Below are positions 21,942-29,265 of a stretch of 31,147 nt of DNA, one piece after another; positions within the stretch are counted from its first letter, which is position 1, and the number at the start of each line of letters is the position of its first letter. Source of the stretch: an uncultured Flavobacterium sp. (lineage in GTDB: Bacteria; Bacteroidota; Bacteroidia; Flavobacteriales; Flavobacteriaceae); contig CAMLFV010000005.1 of assembly GCA_946479395.1 (NCBI GenBank), positions 1 through 31,147 of the forward strand. The letters run 5' to 3'. A program made the translations under genes and the position numbers. The notes under the pieces were generated by a model. It had not been told where the DNA came from and made no database searches. It saw only the letters and a program-made list of their open reading frames with translations.

Positions 21942-22616
21942 ATATTGTTTGTTATTATAATGATTAATACACTGAATAATTACATTTTCTACCGTTTGCT
22001 TGTTGGCGATTACAATATTGTTCGTAATTCCGTTTAAAGCCGCAGCAGTTGTAGTACCAATGCAGAAACAAGTTTGATTTTTTATTGAGTTTTGTTGCAG
22101 ATAACTGTGAATTCCCGATGGACTGAAAAACAACAACGCATCGGTTTCTGCTTTAATTTCTATTGGATTTGCTGCATTTTGATACACCGTATATTCATCA
22201 AAAGAAATATTTGATTTCTGCATAGCATCGGGCAAAACATCTCGTCTTAAATTTCCTGCAAAAAAAGCGATTTGTTCCGAGTGATATTTCTGCTGAATTA
22301 TCGGTGACAAATCTTTTGCGTATTCTTGAACTTCCAACACCTCAAAACCGATTTCCTGCAACAATTGTTTGGTTTTTGATCCTACACAAACTGCGGGAAT
22401 TTCTTTTAAAGTTTCGATATCTTCATTCTGCAAGATGCTTTTTACAGCGTTTTGCGATGTAAATAACAATAAAGTCGGAATAGTTTTTAACTGAAAAGCA
22501 ACTAATGTAATTTTAATAAAATCTGCATCGATTACCGAAAAACCTGCATTTAGCAAAAATTGTTTTTGATTGCTGTTGAGTTTTTTGGTTGATACTATAC
22601 AGATTTTGGTTTTCAT
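21912..22616 (-). CDS. hemD: Uroporphyrinogen-III synthase
   Basis: The 234-residue protein cyclises hydroxymethylbilane to uroporphyrinogen III with inversion of ring D. The sequence is poorly conserved, as usual for HemD, but key stretches fit: LLLFTSQNAVKSIL, CVGSKTKQLLQEIG, IAFFAGNLRRDVLP, LLFFSPSGIHSYL and CFCIGTTTAAAL. Its place between hemC and hemE supports the call. I start at 22616 (MKTKICIVSTKK); an ATG 27 bp upstream lies inside a palindromic repeat and would add MTSNYKSNK, unlikely to be native. The last nine residues, CHSEHNEME, are encoded exactly by another copy of the repeat, so the C-terminus is repeat-derived. The 252-bp gap to hemC is filled with repeats. Confidence 0.9.
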   Translation of the reverse strand: MKTKICIVSTKKLNSNQKQFLLNAGFSVIDADFIKITLVAFQLKTIPTLLLFTSQNAVKSILQNEDIETLKEIPAVCVGSKTKQLLQEIGFEVLEVQEYAKDLSPIIQQKYHSEQIAFFAGNLRRDVLPDAMQKSNISFDEYTVYQNAANPIEIKAETDALLFFSPSGIHSYLQQNSIKNQTCFCIGTTTAAALNGITNNIVIANKQTVENVIIQCINHYNNKQYCHSEHNEME

Positions 22617-22638
22617 TTTGTTTGATTTATAATTTGAT

Positions 22639-22706
22639 GTCATTCCGAGGAACGAGGAATCTTTAACAAAGATTCTTCACTCCACTATGTTTCGTTCAGA
22701 ATGACA
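22639..22706. repeat. TGTCATTCC...GAATGACA palindromic repeat (clearest copy)
   Basis: The 68-bp element starts TGTCATTCCGAGGAACGAGG and has a central hairpin AATCTttaacaaAGATT. It continues CTTCACTCCACTATG and ends TTCAGAATGACA. The outer ends TGTCATTC and GAATGACA are exact inverted repeats. Confidence 0.85.
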
Positions 22707-22757
22707 AACTTTTAAGTAAATACTGTATGTTCAAAAGAACGATATTTAAAATTTATC

Positions 22758-22818
22758 ACCACAGATTTAATGATTTTTAGGATTATGAAAAATCTGTGTT
22801 AATTCTTAAATCCGTGGT
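22758..22818. repeat. ACCACAGATTTAA inverted-repeat element
   Basis: ACCACAGATTTAA (22758-22770) and TTAAATCCGTGGT (22806-22818) are inverted repeats with one mismatch. Inside lies GAAAAATCTGTGTTAA, a second copy of the ATCTGTG word. I see no gene in 22617-22868. Confidence 0.6.
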
Positions 22819-22833
22819 TTATTATTTTTATTA

Positions 22834-22856
22834 GATTCGTCCTTCGTCGGAATGAC
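22834..22856. repeat. Half copy of the TGTCATTC repeat
   Basis: GATTCGTCCTTCGTCGGAATGACA resembles only the right half of the family, ending 12 bp from the hemC stop codon. Confidence 0.6.
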
Positions 22857-22868
22857 AAACTGTATAGA

Positions 22869-23792
22869 TTACTTTTTTAATTGCGAACTCAGTTCTTCCA
22901 TTAATACAGAACCACCTTTTTCTAAAATTTCTTTTGCTGCAAAAAATCCTAATTTTTTCCATTCTTCAATAGAAACATCTTTTTCAATTTCGAATTGCTG
23001 TTTTCCGTCTAATGACAATAAAATACCTTTAAAATGTATCGTGTCATCGTGTTCGTTATATTTTGCAATAGCTCCAATTGGTGCTGTACAACCGCCTTCT
23101 AACGTGCGTAAAAACTGTCGCTCTATATGGGTGCAAATTTCGGTTTCAATATCGTTTAACTGTGAAACGGCATCTAACACATAATTATCGTTTTCCATTG
23201 CAACAACCATCATAGCTCCTTGTGCAGGAGCGGGAATCATCCAATCTAAATTAATAAATTCGGTTGGTTTTAAATTAATTCGTTCTAATCCGGCAGCTGC
23301 AAAAATGGCTCCGTTCCAATCGTTATCCTTTAATTTCTGCATACGCGTATTCACGTTTCCGCGTAGATCTTCCACCTTATGATTCGGATATTTATTTAAC
23401 CACTGTGCTTTTCTGCGAAGCGACCCCGTTGCAATGGTTCCGTTGGTTTCCAAAAAATCGGTAGATCCTTTATGAATTAAAATATCTAAAATATTGGCAC
23501 GTTTTAAAACGGCTCCCTGCACAATACTTTGCGGAAGCGCAGTAGGAACGTCTTTCATAGAATGAACGGCAATATCAACCTTACCCGAAATCATAGCAAC
23601 ATCGAGCGTTTTTGTAAATATTCCGGTAATTCCTAACTCGTATAAAGGTTTGTCTAAAATAATATCGCCATCAGCCTTTACAGCTATAATTTCTGTTTTA
23701 TAGCCTAAATCATTCAGTTTTTTTGATACGGTATTGGCTTGCCAAAGTGCTAATTCGCTGTCGCGAGTGCCTATTTTTATTATTTTACTCAT
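22869..23792 (-). CDS. hemC: Hydroxymethylbilane synthase (porphobilinogen deaminase)
   Basis: The 307-residue enzyme links four porphobilinogens into hydroxymethylbilane. The start IIKIGTRDSELALWQAN, the catalytic aspartate in AVHSMKDVPT (D81), TGSLRRKAQW and DLRGNVNTRMQKL are all present. So is the cofactor-attachment cysteine in LEGGCTAPIGA (C235), which carries the dipyrromethane. The gene overlaps hemA by 8 bases, so the two are translated from one mRNA. Downstream, hemD is separated by a repeat-filled gap, which may weaken or alter expression of the distal genes. Length and motifs are fully normal. Confidence 0.97.
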   Translation of the reverse strand: MSKIIKIGTRDSELALWQANTVSKKLNDLGYKTEIIAVKADGDIILDKPLYELGITGIFTKTLDVAMISGKVDIAVHSMKDVPTALPQSIVQGAVLKRANILDILIHKGSTDFLETNGTIATGSLRRKAQWLNKYPNHKVEDLRGNVNTRMQKLKDNDWNGAIFAAAGLERINLKPTEFINLDWMIPAPAQGAMMVVAMENDNYVLDAVSQLNDIETEICTHIERQFLRTLEGGCTAPIGAIAKYNEHDDTIHFKGILLSLDGKQQFEIEKDVSIEEWKKLGFFAAKEILEKGGSVLMEELSSQLKK

Positions 23793-25044
23793 TTTGTAAA
23801 GTTGCTAACTGAAAAACTTTTTCGATCCATTCAATACTTTCATCAACTTCGGTGGTTTCATTTTTTAAATGATTAGCAAAGTGCGTGGTGATTTTTTGAA
23901 TAAGGCGCGTGGTAATTAAATTCGCGTGATCTTCGTCAAAGTTTTGTATTTTCTTTTTGTGATATTTTAGTTCGGTTTCTTTAATTTCTTCCAACTTCGC
24001 TTTTAGCGCGTGAATTGTCGGTGCAAATTTTCTGGCTTGTGTCCAAGTGATGAATTCATGCTTCACTTCATCTATAATTGCCATTGCGTGTGGCACATAT
24101 TCTTTGCGTTTTGCCAAGGTATCATCGGTCATTTGCGACAATTGATCTAAATGCACCAAAGTAACATCGGCAACATCCAATACATTTTCATTCACGTTTT
24201 TTGGGATCGATAAATCTAAAATCAATAACGGTTTTTTAAGATTCAACAATTCTTTATCAATGGTAGGATTTTGCGCACCGGTTGCTACAATAAGCACATC
24301 GGTATTTTGAATTTCGGCTTGTAAATCGGCATAATCTTTAACGATTAAATTAAATTTACCCGCAATTTTCTGCGCTTTATCTTTGGTGCGATTTATTAAA
24401 GTAATCTGATTATTTTTTGTATGTTTTACAAGGTTTTCACAAGTATTTCTACCAATTTTCCCTGTTCCGAAAAGCAGAATATTCTTCTCCTTAATATCTG
24501 CAACATTATTTAAGATATAATGAACCGAAGCGAAAGATACCGAAGTTGCGCCAGTACTGATCTCGGTTTCGTTTTTAATGCGCTTACTTGCCTGAATAAC
24601 CGAATTTACCAATCGTTCAAAATAATTGTTGGTCAATCCTTTTTCGCGAGCAGCAATAAACCCTGATTTTACTTGACTTATAATTTCAAAATCGCCCAGA
24701 ATCTGGCTATCCATTCCTGTTCCAACCTTAAAAAGGTGAGAAACAGCTTCGTTATTTTTATGTACGTAAGCTACACGCTGAAAATCTTCAACCGTACCGT
24801 TACTGTGCTTACACAATAAGGAAATTAATTGAAACGGATGTTCTGCATAACCATACAGTTCGGTTCTGTTACAAGTAGAAATAGCCATTAAAGATGGAAT
24901 TCCTTCCAAACGGGCATCGTCCAGCAAATTCGATTTCGCCTGGTCGCTCAAACTGAATTTACCCCGAGTTTCCGCATCGGCTTTTTTGTAATTTAATCCC
25001 ACCACATAAAAATGCGATGGCTTTGTATTGTTGTTGTTCTTCAT
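23785..25044 (-). CDS. hemA: Glutamyl-tRNA reductase
   Basis: The 419-residue enzyme reduces glutamyl-tRNA to glutamate-1-semialdehyde, the first committed and usually most regulated step of haem synthesis. The catalytic cysteine is C58 in AISTCNRTELYGYAEH. Also present are GTGMDSQILGDFEIISQVK, ISTGATSVSFASVHYI and the NADPH fold in NILLFGTGKIGRNTCENL. LLILDLSIPKNVNENVLDV and the C-terminal dimerisation helices follow. The N-terminal MKNNNNTKPS is asparagine-rich. The partner aminomutase HemL is not in the window. It starts the leftward operon opposite an AraC-type regulator, with a perfect -7 box 26 bp upstream of its start. Confidence 0.97.
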   Translation of the reverse strand: MKNNNNTKPSHFYVVGLNYKKADAETRGKFSLSDQAKSNLLDDARLEGIPSLMAISTCNRTELYGYAEHPFQLISLLCKHSNGTVEDFQRVAYVHKNNEAVSHLFKVGTGMDSQILGDFEIISQVKSGFIAAREKGLTNNYFERLVNSVIQASKRIKNETEISTGATSVSFASVHYILNNVADIKEKNILLFGTGKIGRNTCENLVKHTKNNQITLINRTKDKAQKIAGKFNLIVKDYADLQAEIQNTDVLIVATGAQNPTIDKELLNLKKPLLILDLSIPKNVNENVLDVADVTLVHLDQLSQMTDDTLAKRKEYVPHAMAIIDEVKHEFITWTQARKFAPTIHALKAKLEEIKETELKYHKKKIQNFDEDHANLITTRLIQKITTHFANHLKNETTEVDESIEWIEKVFQLATLQNE

Positions 25045-25070
25045 TATTTAGTTTCACTAATAAAGCTCCA

Positions 25071-25078
25071 CAAATTTA
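25071..25078 (-). promoter_or_regulatory. -7 box (TAAATTTG) for hemA
   Basis: On the minus strand, a perfect TAnnTTTG match 26 bp before the hemA start at 25044. No TTG at the expected -33 distance. Confidence 0.5.
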
Positions 25079-25173
25079 AAAGCAATAGTTTAATTAAAAT
25101 AACGCTATAAGGACTAATTATATCGCAAAGTTACATTTTGATTTTTTATTGCGTTATTTTTTCAGAAAAGCCT

Positions 25174-25181
25174 TATATTTG
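25174..25181 (+). promoter_or_regulatory. -7 box (TATATTTG) for the AraC/hemH operon
   Basis: A perfect TAnnTTTG match with TTA 17 bp upstream. The start codon is 95 bp downstream, leaving a long 5' leader that contains the 25210-25230 palindrome. Confidence 0.5.
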
Positions 25182-25209
25182 CTGACGTTAATGATTTTTA
25201 TTGAATTTA

Positions 25210-25230
25210 TATTTAGAACAGTTCTAAATA
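25210..25230. promoter_or_regulatory. Perfect 21-bp palindrome, candidate operator of the haem locus
   Basis: TATTTAGAAC (25210-25219) and GTTCTAAATA (25221-25230) are perfect inverted repeats around a single central A. The core TTAGAAC-n-GTTCTAA has the 7-1-7 shape known for Fur-family sites (Fur, PerR, Zur), but its bases do not match a standard Fur box. It lies between the divergent hemA and araC promoters and starts 28 bp after the araC -7 box. It may alternatively bind the AraC protein or another repressor. Confidence 0.5.
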
Positions 25231-25276
25231 GATTGATTGTTAAATTTTAATTCATTCAAAAAATAAAAACAACGCT

Positions 25277-26146
25277 ATGAGAACTCAGGAAGATGTTATT
25301 TTAGAAGATGATTTTATTTGCATTCGCTTAAAAAATGAATCTGACAATATGCAGGTTATCACAAAAGATTTAAGTAACGAGGTTATGCAGTTTCACTTTG
25401 TTCTAAAAGGGAAAGGAACGTTTGTTTTTAACGGCGGCGCTTACACCATACCGGTTAACGAAGAAAACAGTTTAACGCTTTACAATCCGCAGCGTGGCTT
25501 GCCTATTCATTTGGAAGTGCAGCCAAGTTCATGGATTATTTCTGTGATTATATCGATAAAAAAATTTCATAATCTGTTTTCAACCGAAGCCGAGTTTATT
25601 CCTTTTTTAAACAAAGATGCGATCGACAGAAAACATTACGCGCAAACAAACATCACACCTTCTATGTCGGTTGTTTTATATCAGATCATGAATTTCAATC
25701 TGCATTCATCGGTCAAAAAATTGTATTACAAAGCCAAAGTTTACGAATTATTGAGTCTTCTTTTTAATAAACCCGAAGGAACCGATGATGAAAGTTGTCC
25801 GTTTAGAACCGATGAAGAGGAAACCATGAAAATTAAACATGCCAAAGATATTTTGTTGAAGAATATGGCAGAACCTCCTACCCTTCAGGAATTGGCAGAT
25901 GAAATTGGCTTGAACATCAAAAAATTAAAACAAGGTTTTAAGCAGGTTTACGGAGATACGGTTTACGGATTTTTGTTTGATTATAAAATGGAATATGCCC
26001 GTAAATTGTTAGACAGTGGCACTTATAATGTAAACGAAGTGGGCAACCGCATTGGTTACAGCACCGCAAGTCATTTTATTGCAGCATTTAAAAAGAAATT
26101 TGGCACTACACCTAAAAAATATTTAATGTCTTTAGTAACAAATTAG
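25277..26146 (+). CDS. AraC-family transcriptional regulator
   Basis: The 289-residue protein has a cupin-like sensor half (FHFVLKGKGTFVFNGGAYTI, then SLTLYNPQRGLPIHLEV) and an AraC-type DNA-binding half. The first HTH is at about 213-238, PPTLQELADEIGLNIKKLKQ. The second is at about 255-288, NVNEVGNRIGYSTASHFIAA, ending FKKKFGTTPKKY. The layout resembles PchR-type regulators that sense siderophores or other small ligands, but the ligand is not readable. It is divergent from hemA and lies 72 bp before hemH on the same strand, so haem synthesis is its most likely target. A perfect palindrome in its leader may be its own or another regulator's binding site. Confidence 0.92.
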   Translation: MRTQEDVILEDDFICIRLKNESDNMQVITKDLSNEVMQFHFVLKGKGTFVFNGGAYTIPVNEENSLTLYNPQRGLPIHLEVQPSSWIISVIISIKKFHNLFSTEAEFIPFLNKDAIDRKHYAQTNITPSMSVVLYQIMNFNLHSSVKKLYYKAKVYELLSLLFNKPEGTDDESCPFRTDEEETMKIKHAKDILLKNMAEPPTLQELADEIGLNIKKLKQGFKQVYGDTVYGFLFDYKMEYARKLLDSGTYNVNEVGNRIGYSTASHFIAAFKKKFGTTPKKYLMSLVTN

Positions 26147-26168
26147 TAAGTTAAAAAATGTAAAAAAA

Positions 26169-26197
26169 TTTTGTCAAAGTTTTAAACTTTGACAAAA
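26169..26197. repeat. Perfect 29-bp palindrome between araC and hemH
   Basis: TTTTGTCAAAGTTT (26169-26182) is exactly repeated in inverted form (AAACTTTGACAAAA, 26184-26197) around one T. It has no T run after it, so it is not a clear terminator. Arm length and the xAAxGTTT core resemble the REP-like palindromes near 20.1 kb. It covers a TTG that would otherwise extend hemH. Confidence 0.7.
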
Positions 26198-26218
26198 CTA
26201 AATTATAAAAACAAAGAA

Positions 26219-27238
26219 ATGAAAGGAGTTTTATTAGTTAATTTAGGATCGCCCGAAAGTCCAACATCAAAAGACGTTAAGCCTTATTTAGATGAATTTT
26301 TAATGGATAAATACGTGATTGATGTTCCGTATTTGCTGCGTGCTTTTTTGGTTCGCGGAATCATTTTAAGAAAACGTCCGGAACAATCGGCTCATGCTTA
26401 TGCACAAATTTGGACAGACGAAGGTTCACCTTTGATTGTGTTTTCTAAAAGAATGCATGAAAAAGTAAGAACCCAAGTGGATGTTCCTGTTGCTTTAGCT
26501 ATGCGTTATGGAACAATGACTATTGAAAAAGGGCTGCAGGAATTAAAAGATCAAGGTGTAACCGATGTAATGCTGTTGGCTTTATATCCGCAATATGCTA
26601 TGGCATCAACAACAACCATTTGGGCATTGGCAGATGAATTAGTGGCTACAAAATTTCCTGAAATGAAATTAACTAAGTTTCCTGCATTTTATAATAAACC
26701 CGACTTTATTCAAGTTTTAGCCAATTCAATTAAAAAACATTTGGAAGAATTTGATTATGACCATTTGTTGTTTTCATATCACGGAATTCCAAAACGCCAT
26801 ATTCGTAAAACCGATGTAACCAAATCGCATTGTAAAATCGATGGCTCGTGTTGTAATACCCCATCGCCTGCACACGAGTTCTGTTACCGCCACCAATGTT
26901 TTGAAACCACCAAACAAGTGGTTAAATTATTGGAAATTCCCGAAGGAAAATACAGTCAAACCTTTCAATCAAGATTAGCCGGCGACAAATGGTTAACACC
27001 TTATACCGATGTTGAAATTAACAACATGCCTGCCAAAGGAATTAAGAGATTAGCTGTTGTAACACCTGCTTTTGTTGCCGATTGTTTAGAAACATTAGAG
27101 GAAATTGCCATGCGTGCCAACGAAGATTTTAAAGCGCATGGTGGCGAAGAATTTTTTGCTGTTCCGTGTTTGAACGATGAAGATGAATGGTGTAACGTGG
27201 TTGCAAATTGGGTAAAAGATTGGGCTGCTAAAAACTAA
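26219..27238 (+). CDS. hemH: Ferrochelatase with internal cysteine cluster
   Basis: From the ATG at 26219 the enzyme has 339 residues. It inserts Fe(II) into protoporphyrin IX to form protohaem. Signatures include MKGVLLVNLGSPESPTSKDV, the catalytic His in LLFSYHGIPKRHI (H188), TFQSRLAGDKWLTPYTD and VTPAFVADCLETLEEI. Between them lie five cysteines in 23 residues (C205, C211, C212, C222, C227: SHCKIDGSCC then FCYRHQC). This pattern suits the known class of ferrochelatases with an internally ligated [2Fe-2S] cluster. A TTG 30 bp upstream lies inside a palindrome and is rejected. hemJ follows after 3 bp, so the last two steps of the pathway are co-transcribed. Confidence 0.96.
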   Translation: MKGVLLVNLGSPESPTSKDVKPYLDEFLMDKYVIDVPYLLRAFLVRGIILRKRPEQSAHAYAQIWTDEGSPLIVFSKRMHEKVRTQVDVPVALAMRYGTMTIEKGLQELKDQGVTDVMLLALYPQYAMASTTTIWALADELVATKFPEMKLTKFPAFYNKPDFIQVLANSIKKHLEEFDYDHLLFSYHGIPKRHIRKTDVTKSHCKIDGSCCNTPSPAHEFCYRHQCFETTKQVVKLLEIPEGKYSQTFQSRLAGDKWLTPYTDVEINNMPAKGIKRLAVVTPAFVADCLETLEEIAMRANEDFKAHGGEEFFAVPCLNDEDEWCNVVANWVKDWAAKN

Positions 27239-27241
27239 TTT

Positions 27242-27775
27242 ATGTATTTATACTTAAAGGCGTTACATATTATTTTTGTTATTTGCTGGTTTGCCGGACT
27301 TTTTTACATTGTGCGTTTGTTTGTGTATTATGCCGAAGCACAGTTAAAATCGGATGTTGAGAAAGAAATTCTTTCTAACCAATACCAAATAATGACCAAC
27401 AGATTGTGGTACATTATTACTTTTCCGGCTGCCGTATTGGCAACTATTTTTGGCTTATGGATGTTGGTAGAAAATCCAGCATTATTGCAAATGCCTTGGA
27501 TGCACGTTAAACTGCTCTTTGTAGTACTTTTATGGCTGTATCATTTTAAATGTCAGCAATTTGTAAATCAAATCAAAAATAAAAACCTTACAAAAACAGG
27601 TTCTTTTTTTAGAATTTGGAACGAAGGTGCCACAATGATACTTTTTTCGGTAGTTTTTTTAGTAATTTTAAAAAGCGCTATTAATTGGATTTTTGGCGTA
27701 ATTGGTATTTTTGTATTGGCACTATTGTTAACTTTAGGCTTTAAATTTTATAAAAAAATACGTAATAAAAGTTAG
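27242..27775 (+). CDS. hemJ: Protoporphyrinogen oxidase HemJ (CopD-like membrane protein)
   Basis: The 177-residue membrane protein matches the HemJ family, which oxidises protoporphyrinogen IX to protoporphyrin IX in the inner membrane. The key stretches are YLKALHIIFVICWFAGLFYI followed by VRLFVYYAE (H9), MTNRLWYIITFPAAVLATIF followed by GLWML, and MPWMHVKLLFVVLLWLYH (H88, K90). FFRIWNEGATMILF completes the set. A conserved His and a conserved Lys are essential in studied HemJ proteins, and H9 and K90 are the likely equivalents. Five membrane helices are visible; the last, after residue 145, extends beyond the usual core. It begins 3 bp after hemH, completing the pathway since no HemG or HemY is here. 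Databases often label it CopD family. Confidence 0.88.
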   Translation: MYLYLKALHIIFVICWFAGLFYIVRLFVYYAEAQLKSDVEKEILSNQYQIMTNRLWYIITFPAAVLATIFGLWMLVENPALLQMPWMHVKLLFVVLLWLYHFKCQQFVNQIKNKNLTKTGSFFRIWNEGATMILFSVVFLVILKSAINWIFGVIGIFVLALLLTLGFKFYKKIRNKS

Positions 27776-27781
27776 TTTTTC

Positions 27782-29254
27782 ATGGCGAACCCATTCAGCA
27801 TAAAAAGAACGTCATTACAAGTTAGAATTTTCATATCTATGATTTTTCTTACCATTGTATCGTCGGTTTTAATTGCTATGGTTACCATTTATCAGTTTAA
27901 AAAAGAAGCGCGTAATTACCATCAGGATAGATTAATTAGAAAAGAAAATGCCGTTAACGAGCATTTTAATTTTATACTGCAAACAACCGATATTCCTGTT
28001 ACTACAGAGAATCTTCCGTTAATTTTCAAAGATAAAATCTTTGAACTTTCTACCATTCACAACATACAAATTAATATTTACGATTTAAAGGGAAATCTTT
28101 TAATAACATCGAAAGGAAATTTTGTGGTTGATAAAATTAACAACGAGGTTATATCGCCCAATATTCTAAAAATAATTGAAACCACAAGTACCAAACGCTT
28201 TATTGATCTACGAATTATCGATGGCGTAACCTACCGCTCTGCCTACAACTACATAAAAGACAATCAGTTTAAACCACTAGGAATAATCAGTATGCCGGTT
28301 GCCGAAGAAACCTCGTATTACGATGCACAGGTAAACAGTTTCTTTATTCTTTTTGCGCAAATTTATCTTTTTATCATTGTGCTGGCAATTATTTTGGCGT
28401 TCATTTTATCGAGCTATATTACCAAAACATTGCAGTTTATCAGTGAGCGTATCCAAAAAACGAGTATCAATCGAAGAAATGAAAAAATTAAGGTTGAAAA
28501 TGCATCTTATGAAATTGAAACGCTGATAAATTCGTACAACCAAATGGTTGATAAGCTGGAAGAATCGGCAGATAAACTGGCTCAAAGTCAGCGTGAATTG
28601 GCTTGGCGCGAAATGGCAAAACAAGTGGCGCACGAGATTAAAAATCCGTTAACGCCAATGAAATTATCCGTTCAAAGTTTCCAACGAAAATTCAATCCCG
28701 AAGATCCAAATGTGAATGAGAAAATAAAAGATTTTTGCGAAACCATGGTTCAGCAAATTGATACCATGAGCGCGGTTGCATCGGCTTTTTCAAACTTTGC
28801 ATCGATGCCTGCCCAACAAAATACCACTTTAAATGTGGTTAAGGTGGTTCAGTTGGCTTTGGATATTTTTAACGAAGATTTCATCAATTTTGAATCAACC
28901 GAAGAAGAAATCATTGCTATATTTGATCAATCACAAATTATCCGAATCATAAACAATCTGGTTAAAAATGCTATTGAAGGAATTCCGAATTATGAACCCT
29001 TTCCACGAATTTCAGTCAAAGTTAAAAGAGAAGGTCAATCGGTTTTAATAACTGTTTCCGACAATGGATCGGGAATTCCCGAAGATATCAAAGAGAAAAT
29101 ATTCGAACCAAAATTTACAACAAAAACAAGCGGAATGGGACTTGGGTTGGCTATGATAAAAAATATGATTGAAAGCTATGGCGGAAGTATCCGTTTTGAA
29201 TCGGTTTTGAATAAAGGAACAACGTTTTACGTAAAACTACCAATTAGTAACTAA
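27782..29254 (+). CDS. NtrY-like sensor histidine kinase
   Basis: The 490-residue protein has an N-terminal membrane helix (about 12-36) and a periplasmic sensor region of about 150 residues. A second helix (about 187-212) is followed by a HAMP-like linker and a kinase core. The phosphoacceptor is H284 in [19 protein letters not shown], the wording typical of NtrY-type kinases. ATP-binding motifs follow: N-box [15 protein letters not shown]1 [11 protein letters not shown] and G2 [14 protein letters not shown]. No response regulator is adjacent, so it is an orphan kinase. It starts 6 bp after hemJ and is very likely in the same operon. A signal linked to envelope or redox state is possible but not shown. 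Confidence 0.93.
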   Translation: MANPFSIKRTSLQVRIFISMIFLTIVSSVLIAMVTIYQFKKEARNYHQDRLIRKENAVNEHFNFILQTTDIPVTTENLPLIFKDKIFELSTIHNIQINIYDLKGNLLITSKGNFVVDKINNEVISPNILKIIETTSTKRFIDLRIIDGVTYRSAYNYIKDNQFKPLGIISMPVAEETSYYDAQVNSFFILFAQIYLFIIVLAIILAFILSSYITKTLQFISERIQKTSINRRNEKIKVENASYEIETLINSYNQMVDKLEESADKLAQSQRELAWREMAKQVAHEIKNPLTPMKLSVQSFQRKFNPEDPNVNEKIKDFCETMVQQIDTMSAVASAFSNFASMPAQQNTTLNVVKVVQLALDIFNEDFINFESTEEEIIAIFDQSQIIRIINNLVKNAIEGIPNYEPFPRISVKVKREGQSVLITVSDNGSGIPEDIKEKIFEPKFTTKTSGMGLGLAMIKNMIESYGGSIRFESVLNKGTTFYVKLPISN

Positions 29255-29265
29255 AAAATAAAAAT

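Noticed and set aside
22617..22643. Longer hemD start at 22643
   Set aside because: The extra residues MTSNYKSNK reach into a palindromic repeat, and the ATG at 22616 gives a normal HemD N-terminus.
21861..22706. hemD as cargo of a composite mobile element
   Set aside because: It is flanked by two like repeats, but these are short non-coding palindromes found widely in the window, and hemD sits in its usual place between hemC and hemE.
3380..22856. CRISPR array from the repeated GTCATTC words
   Set aside because: Copies are kilobases apart, palindromic and without regular spacers; no cas genes are present.
22852..23184. Plus-strand open frame opposite hemC (110 codons)
   Set aside because: Shadow of hemC with no independent coding features; other antisense frames across pckA, dusB, hemB and the crotonase are likewise shadows.
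26189..26218. Longer hemH start at a TTG
   Set aside because: The TTG lies inside a perfect palindrome; the ATG at 26219 gives the conserved MKGVLLVNLGSP start.
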